This document shows positions 7,608 through 9,964 of a stretch of DNA of 9,964 bases, piece after piece. The notes below the pieces were generated by a model. It worked only from the letters and a program-made list of their open reading frames with translations. It ran no database searches and was not told the DNA's origin. A program made the translations under genes and the position numbers. The stretch's first letter is position 1. Each line of letters opens with the position of its first letter. The stretch comes from SFTJ01 sp051871555 (GTDB lineage: Bacteria; Bacteroidota; Bacteroidia; Bacteroidales; Muribaculaceae): positions 1 through 9,964 of the forward strand of contig JBJECZ010000043.1 of NCBI GenBank assembly GCA_051871555.1, given 5' to 3'.

Positions 7608-8576
7608 TTAGATTTCAAGCTCGGCGCGGATGGCATTAATGAAGTCGTAGAAGCCATTTTCGATAGGTTCGAGCAGCGAACGGGTGGAGGTGGTGGGTGT
7701 GAATACTTTGATGCCTGCTTTGTGGCACTTGATGTTGAGGTTGGCATCCATCATGCGTGGTTCGCCATCGATGTGCATCACGGCGGCTTTGGGGCGGAAG
7801 ATGGATAGCTCTTTGGTGCGGAAGCAGTGTATGTTGGTGTTTTTGTCGATTTGCTTGGTGAATAGCTGCAGTCCGATAAGCGGGGTTTCGATTGGCTTAA
7901 ACGGGTGAATCACGGTGACGTCAATCATGCCGTCCTGCATGCTGGCTTTGGGTGCTATGAAGGCGTTGTTGCCATATTGCGAAGCGTTGCCGCAAGCAAT
8001 CACAAAGGCGTGTTCGGTGGTTTCGCTTTCGGGTGTTTTAATCACATATTCCTCGCTGCGATAGGTGAGATATTCGAGGATGGCATTTTTTGCATAGCTC
8101 AGCGGTCCGCGTTTTTTGGCTTGCGAAAACTTTTCGCTCACAACGGCGTCGAATCCCACGCCGCAAGTGCAAAAGAACGGCACGTCGTTCACCGTGCAGT
8201 AATCGAGGTTTTCGATGTGGTTGTCGTTGATTAATTTCAGCGCACGTTCGGGCACGATGGGTATTGTGAGGTGACGTGCAAGCCCGTTCCCGGAGCCGCA
8301 GGGCACGATGCCAAGTGCCACGTCGGAGTTGATTAGTGCCGAGGCGGTTTCGTTGATGGTGCCGTCGCCGCCAATTGCAATCACGCCATAGAAACCTTGC
8401 TCAATTGCCGCCTTGGCTAATTGAGTGGCATGCCCCGGACCTTGAGTGAATCGCACCACATGCTCATACTGGGCTTTGTCGATGCTTTTGTCGACAATTT
8501 CCGGCATATAGTCGCGGTGGGCGGAACCTGAAATGGGGTTTATGATAACTAAAAGTTTCTTCTTGCCTGTTTCCAT
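7608..8576 (-). CDS. Diacylglycerol kinase/YegS-family lipid kinase
   Basis: A 322-residue soluble or peripheral kinase of the DgkB/YegS family, which phosphorylates diacylglycerol or a related lipid with ATP for phospholipid recycling. Motifs: IINPISG (11-17), the nucleotide-binding GGDGTINE (69-76), VPCGSGNGLARHL (91-103), CGVGFDA (138-144), and IDGEP (269-273), whose acidic residues correspond to the catalytic region of DgkB. I chose the ATG at 8576. An upstream in-frame TTG at 8597 would add seven residues, but it lies inside the -7 promoter box at 8595-8602. The protein then starts METGKKKLLVIINP, the usual family beginning. It is divergent from the membrane-protein gene at 8693 and upstream of, on the same strand as, the glycogen operon. 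Exact lipid substrate unknown. Confidence 0.92.
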   Translation of the reverse strand: METGKKKLLVIINPISGSAHRDYMPEIVDKSIDKAQYEHVVRFTQGPGHATQLAKAAIEQGFYGVIAIGGDGTINETASALINSDVALGIVPCGSGNGLARHLTIPIVPERALKLINDNHIENLDYCTVNDVPFFCTCGVGFDAVVSEKFSQAKKRGPLSYAKNAILEYLTYRSEEYVIKTPESETTEHAFVIACGNASQYGNNAFIAPKASMQDGMIDVTVIHPFKPIETPLIGLQLFTKQIDKNTNIHCFRTKELSIFRPKAAVMHIDGEPRMMDANLNIKCHKAGIKVFTPTTSTRSLLEPIENGFYDFINAIRAELEI

Positions 8577-8594
8577 AAGTGTGTATTGTAACTG

Positions 8595-8602
8595 CAAATC
8601 TA
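8595..8602 (-). promoter_or_regulatory. Promoter -7 element of the lipid kinase gene
   Basis: TAGATTTG on the - strand fits TAnnTTTG exactly. It is preceded by a T8 run; no good TTTG sits at 19-21 bases upstream (GATA at 19). Transcription would begin only about 12-15 bases before the ATG at 8576, a very short leader. The divergent region 8598-8692 also serves the + strand gene at 8693, but I see no matching consensus box for that direction. Confidence 0.45.
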
Positions 8603-8692
8603 CAAAAAAAATACTAAATGCTATCGAATATGAGAGAATTTGACTAATTTTATGGAATAATAAACTAAGAAGATATTTTTAAAGATTTAAAG

Positions 8693-9391
8693 ATGAAAAG
8701 CAAGGTAACATTGGTGCTCACTAATATCATTATGTTGGCACTGGGCATTGTGCTCGTTTTGTTTTGCGACGATGCGCGTATGGCAGAATTGATAGCCATA
8801 GCGTTTGGTGTGCTGTTTTTGGCACCGTCGCTGTTTTCGTTGATAATGCTGTTTTTTGTGAATGTTTCGCCCGACGATTCGCGTTACAATCCTCGCTACA
8901 ATCTGTTGCCGGTGATTGGCGGTTTGAGCTTTGGCGTTGTGATAGTGCTTAAAGCTGCATTGTTTGTGCCGTTGCTGAAGTATTTGTTTGCTGTGCTGCT
9001 TATTGTAGGCGGATTGTATTATGTGTTCTATCTGGCATTTGCACGCGGCAGGGTGATTGTGCCAAGCTGGTATTATGTGCTGCCGTGTGCGGTGACTGTT
9101 TCGGGCCTCGTGGCGCTTGTGCTGCCCATCAGCAGCCAGACCATTGTGTTTGTCACCACAGGCATCTCGCTCATGGCGCTTGTGCTGATGAGTGTGCTGC
9201 TGGCTTTTGCCGAGCGCGCGGCTGCTAAGATGCGTGCTGAGGAAGCTGCCCAAAGCTGCTGCATCGACAACCGATGTATCAGCCATTCAGGTGAGCGACG
9301 ACCAGCAATAGGCGCGTGGTGCACCGGCATTGATGTGAACATAATAAAAAAGCGTTCTCCAATAGTGGAAAACGCTTTTTTATTTCGTTAA
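8693..9391 (+). CDS. Six-helix membrane protein, DUF308/HdeD-like; 3' end apparently frameshifted
   Basis: Integral inner-membrane protein of unknown function. Hydrophobic segments lie near residues 5-24, 32-57, 71-91, 95-116, 124-145 and 149-172: three helical hairpins, the layout of DUF308/HdeD-like proteins; the family match is tentative. A charged helix (AERAAAKMRAEEAA, 173-186) follows. After Ala186 the frame as written gives an odd Cys- and Arg-rich sequence and runs through the downstream terminator to a stop at 9389-9391. If one C of the CCC at 9249-9251 is dropped, the protein instead continues KAAASTTDVSAIQVSDDQQ and stops at TAG 9309-9311, before the terminator, giving 205 residues. 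The latter is the natural-looking end, so I suspect a one-base insertion or a sequencing/assembly error. The gene starts in an A-rich leader, is divergent from the lipid kinase and converges with rpmE2. Confidence 0.7.
   Translation: MKSKVTLVLTNIIMLALGIVLVLFCDDARMAELIAIAFGVLFLAPSLFSLIMLFFVNVSPDDSRYNPRYNLLPVIGGLSFGVVIVLKAALFVPLLKYLFAVLLIVGGLYYVFYLAFARGRVIVPSWYYVLPCAVTVSGLVALVLPISSQTIVFVTTGISLMALVLMSVLLAFAERAAAKMRAEEAAQSCCIDNRCISHSGERRPAIGAWCTGIDVNIIKKRSPIVENAFLFR
9343..9384. terminator. Bidirectional intrinsic terminator between membrane protein and rpmE2
   Basis: Perfect 14-base-pair inverted repeat, AATAAAAAAGCGTT (9343-9356) with AACGCTTTTTTATT (9371-9384). The stem is extended inward by TCC/GGA after a C-A mismatch. 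Poly-A on one side and poly-T on the other suit both convergent genes. The written frame of the + strand gene runs right through it, which supports the frameshift reading. Confidence 0.92.
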
Positions 9392-9419
9392 TCAAAAAAT
9401 AAAGGTGCTCCGCGCAGAA

Positions 9420-9674
9420 TTACTTTTTCTTGCGGTTGCCGTAGCGGCTCATGAACTTATCAACGCGACCAGCAGTGTCGACAAGTTTTTGCTTGCCTGT
9501 GAAGAATGGGTGTGAAGAACTTGTGATTTCGAGCTTAACCAATGGGTAAGTTACACCGTCGATTTCGATAGTCTCTTTAGAGGCTACGGTTGAACGTGTG
9601 ATGAAAGTTTCTTCGTTCGACATATCTTTGAACACCACTTCGCGGTAGTTCTCTGGATGAATACCTTTTTTCAT
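9420..9674 (-). CDS. rpmE2: 50S ribosomal protein L31 type B
   Basis: An 84-residue ribosomal protein of the large subunit, located at the interface where L31 bridges the subunits. It starts MKKGIHPENYREVVF and contains the family signature SSSHPFFTGKQKLVDTAGRVDKF (52-74). It has no cysteines, so it is the zinc-independent (type B, 'C-minus') form. The open frame extends upstream to about 9809, but the true start is the ATG at 9674: it gives the family's length and N-terminus, and the extension would cross the promoter at 9747-9777. It is a single-gene unit with its own promoter, a leader of about 65-70 bases and a terminator at 9343-9384. Confidence 0.96.
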   Translation of the reverse strand: MKKGIHPENYREVVFKDMSNEETFITRSTVASKETIEIDGVTYPLVKLEITSSSHPFFTGKQKLVDTAGRVDKFMSRYGNRKKK

Positions 9675-9711
9675 TTTTTTATTGTTGTTTAATTTATTAA
9701 TCAAAAAAATT

Positions 9712-9729
9712 AGCGTTTGGTAGGACGCT
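9712..9729 (-). promoter_or_regulatory. Small leader hairpin with U tract upstream of rpmE2
   Basis: In the - strand transcript AGCGT pairs with ACGCT around the 8-base loop CCTACCAA. It is followed by AA and then seven T's (9703-9709). It lies about 40-55 bases before the rpmE2 ATG. A 5-base-pair stem is weak, so this could be an attenuator, an L31 binding site for autoregulation, or chance. Confidence 0.3.
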
Positions 9730-9746
9730 TCATTCGTAATGGCGTG

Positions 9747-9777
9747 CAAATTTACTAACAATTTTGCTAATAACAAA
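9747..9777 (-). promoter_or_regulatory. Consensus Bacteroides promoter of rpmE2
   Basis: On the - strand TTTG (9777-9774), exactly 19 bases, then TAAATTTG (9754-9747): a perfect match to the Bacteroidota housekeeping promoter TTTG-N19-TAnnTTTG. The predicted start is near 9741, about 67 bases before the ATG. The -33 box lies in the T-rich flank of the terminator stem at 9772-9819. Confidence 0.85.
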
Positions 9778-9819
9778 ATATTTTGGCTAAAAGCAAAGCC
9801 GTTAGCCAAAATATTTGTT
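9772..9819 (-). terminator. Terminator of the biotin-carrier gene
   Basis: Long inverted repeat: 9772-9790 (AACAAAATATTTTGGCTAA) pairs with 9802-9819 (TTAGCCAAAATATTTGTT), with one extra A as a bulge and an 11-base loop. On the - strand the GGCTAA stem is followed by a T-rich arm (ATATTTTGTTATT). It is the first strong hairpin with a T-rich tail after the stop at 9890. Confidence 0.75.
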
Positions 9820-9830
9820 GTGATAGATGC

Positions 9831-9882
9831 ATTTGCCGCCGTGTTGCGTTCGGTTTGCGGCGTACGTTGCTACGGGGCAAAT
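9831..9882 (-). other. Structured 3' untranslated element
   Basis: ATTTGCC(G)CCGT at the left pairs with ACGGGGCAAAT at the right: about 11 base pairs with one bulged G, closing an internal GC-rich region with further pairing options (GCCGC at 9835 with GCGGC at 9857). It lies just after the biotin-carrier stop and before the terminator at 9772-9819, without its own T tract. It may stabilise the 3' end of that mRNA. It matches no RNA family that I recognise. Confidence 0.4.
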
Positions 9883-9889
9883 GGGTTAG

Positions 9890-9964
9890 TTACTTCTTGA
9901 ATTCGATGAGCGGTTGGTTTGCAGAAATAACGTCGCCTTCGTTCACGAGCACCTTCTTGACGAT
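9890..9964 (-). CDS. Biotinyl-domain carrier protein, C-terminal end (5' part outside window)
   Basis: Only the last 24 residues are present: IVKKVLVNEGDVISANQPLIEFKK then TAA. This is the second half of a biotinyl/lipoyl domain: the VKKVLVNEGDxI hairpin followed by the closing PLIEF strand, normally a short way after the AMKM biotinylation motif, which would lie beyond the window. In Bacteroidota this sort of gene usually encodes the biotin carboxyl carrier subunit of an acyl-CoA carboxylase or a sodium-pumping decarboxylase; which one cannot be told here. Confidence 0.8.
   Translation of the reverse strand: MVKKVLVNEGDVISANQPLIEFKK

Noticed and set aside
7538..7747. Small - strand frame of 69 codons overlapping the end of the lipid kinase
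   Set aside because: It is out of frame with the kinase, mostly inside it, with low-complexity Ser/Pro content and no supporting signal.
8687..9286. - strand frame of 199 codons rich in His/Gln/Lys opposite the membrane protein
   Set aside because: The composition is what hydrophobic codons give when read backwards; there is no motif or start context.
9675..9809. N-terminal extension of rpmE2 to 129 residues
   Set aside because: It would translate across the consensus promoter and the upstream terminator; L31 type B proteins are about 80-90 residues and begin at MKKGIHPE.

Overview
The window looks like a chromosomal segment from a Bacteroidales bacterium (phylum Bacteroidota); Muribaculaceae or Prevotellaceae are plausible, but I cannot test this without a search. 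The evidence is OmpA and outer-membrane barrel proteins typical of the group, starts without Shine-Dalgarno sequences behind A-rich leaders, promoter boxes of the Bacteroides type (TTTG, about 19 bases, TAnnTTTG), and a three-gene glycogen cluster of a kind known from this phylum. I see no mobile element, CRISPR array, tRNA or rRNA, and most of the window is conserved housekeeping sequence.

Layout. Bases 1-1965 hold two tandem OmpA-family genes on the + strand. The first is cut by the window edge, the second is complete, and each is followed by a hairpin. At 2110-2679 a small outer-membrane beta-barrel gene has its own promoter and ends at a bidirectional terminator (2706-2738). From 7461 down to 2760 on the - strand lies the glycogen/alpha-glucan operon: a debranching enzyme (GH133 type), a GT-B glycogen synthase-like glycosyltransferase that overlaps it by 4 bases, and a GH57 alpha-amylase-like protein. 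Upstream on the same strand is a diacylglycerol kinase/YegS-family lipid kinase (8576-7608). Divergent from it is a six-helix membrane protein (8693 onward). It converges on rpmE2 (ribosomal protein L31 type B, - strand) across a second bidirectional terminator. At the right edge is the C-terminal end of a biotinyl-domain carrier protein (- strand).

How they work together. The three glycogen genes form one intracellular storage-polysaccharide unit that elongates, debranches and probably remodels alpha-1,4/1,6-glucan. Branching enzyme and ADP-glucose pyrophosphorylase are not in the window. The OmpA pair and the small barrel are envelope proteins. The remaining genes are independent housekeeping units.

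No convincing new system is present. The points most worth checking are: (1) the membrane-protein gene reads through its natural end because of an apparent single-base frameshift near 9249-9251; (2) the GH57 protein has Asn242 where I expect the family's catalytic Asp; (3) it also has a histone-H1-like Lys/Ala/Pro tail; (4) the tandem OmpA duplication; (5) the rpmE2 promoter, which is embedded in the upstream gene's terminator and followed by a small hairpin with a U tract.
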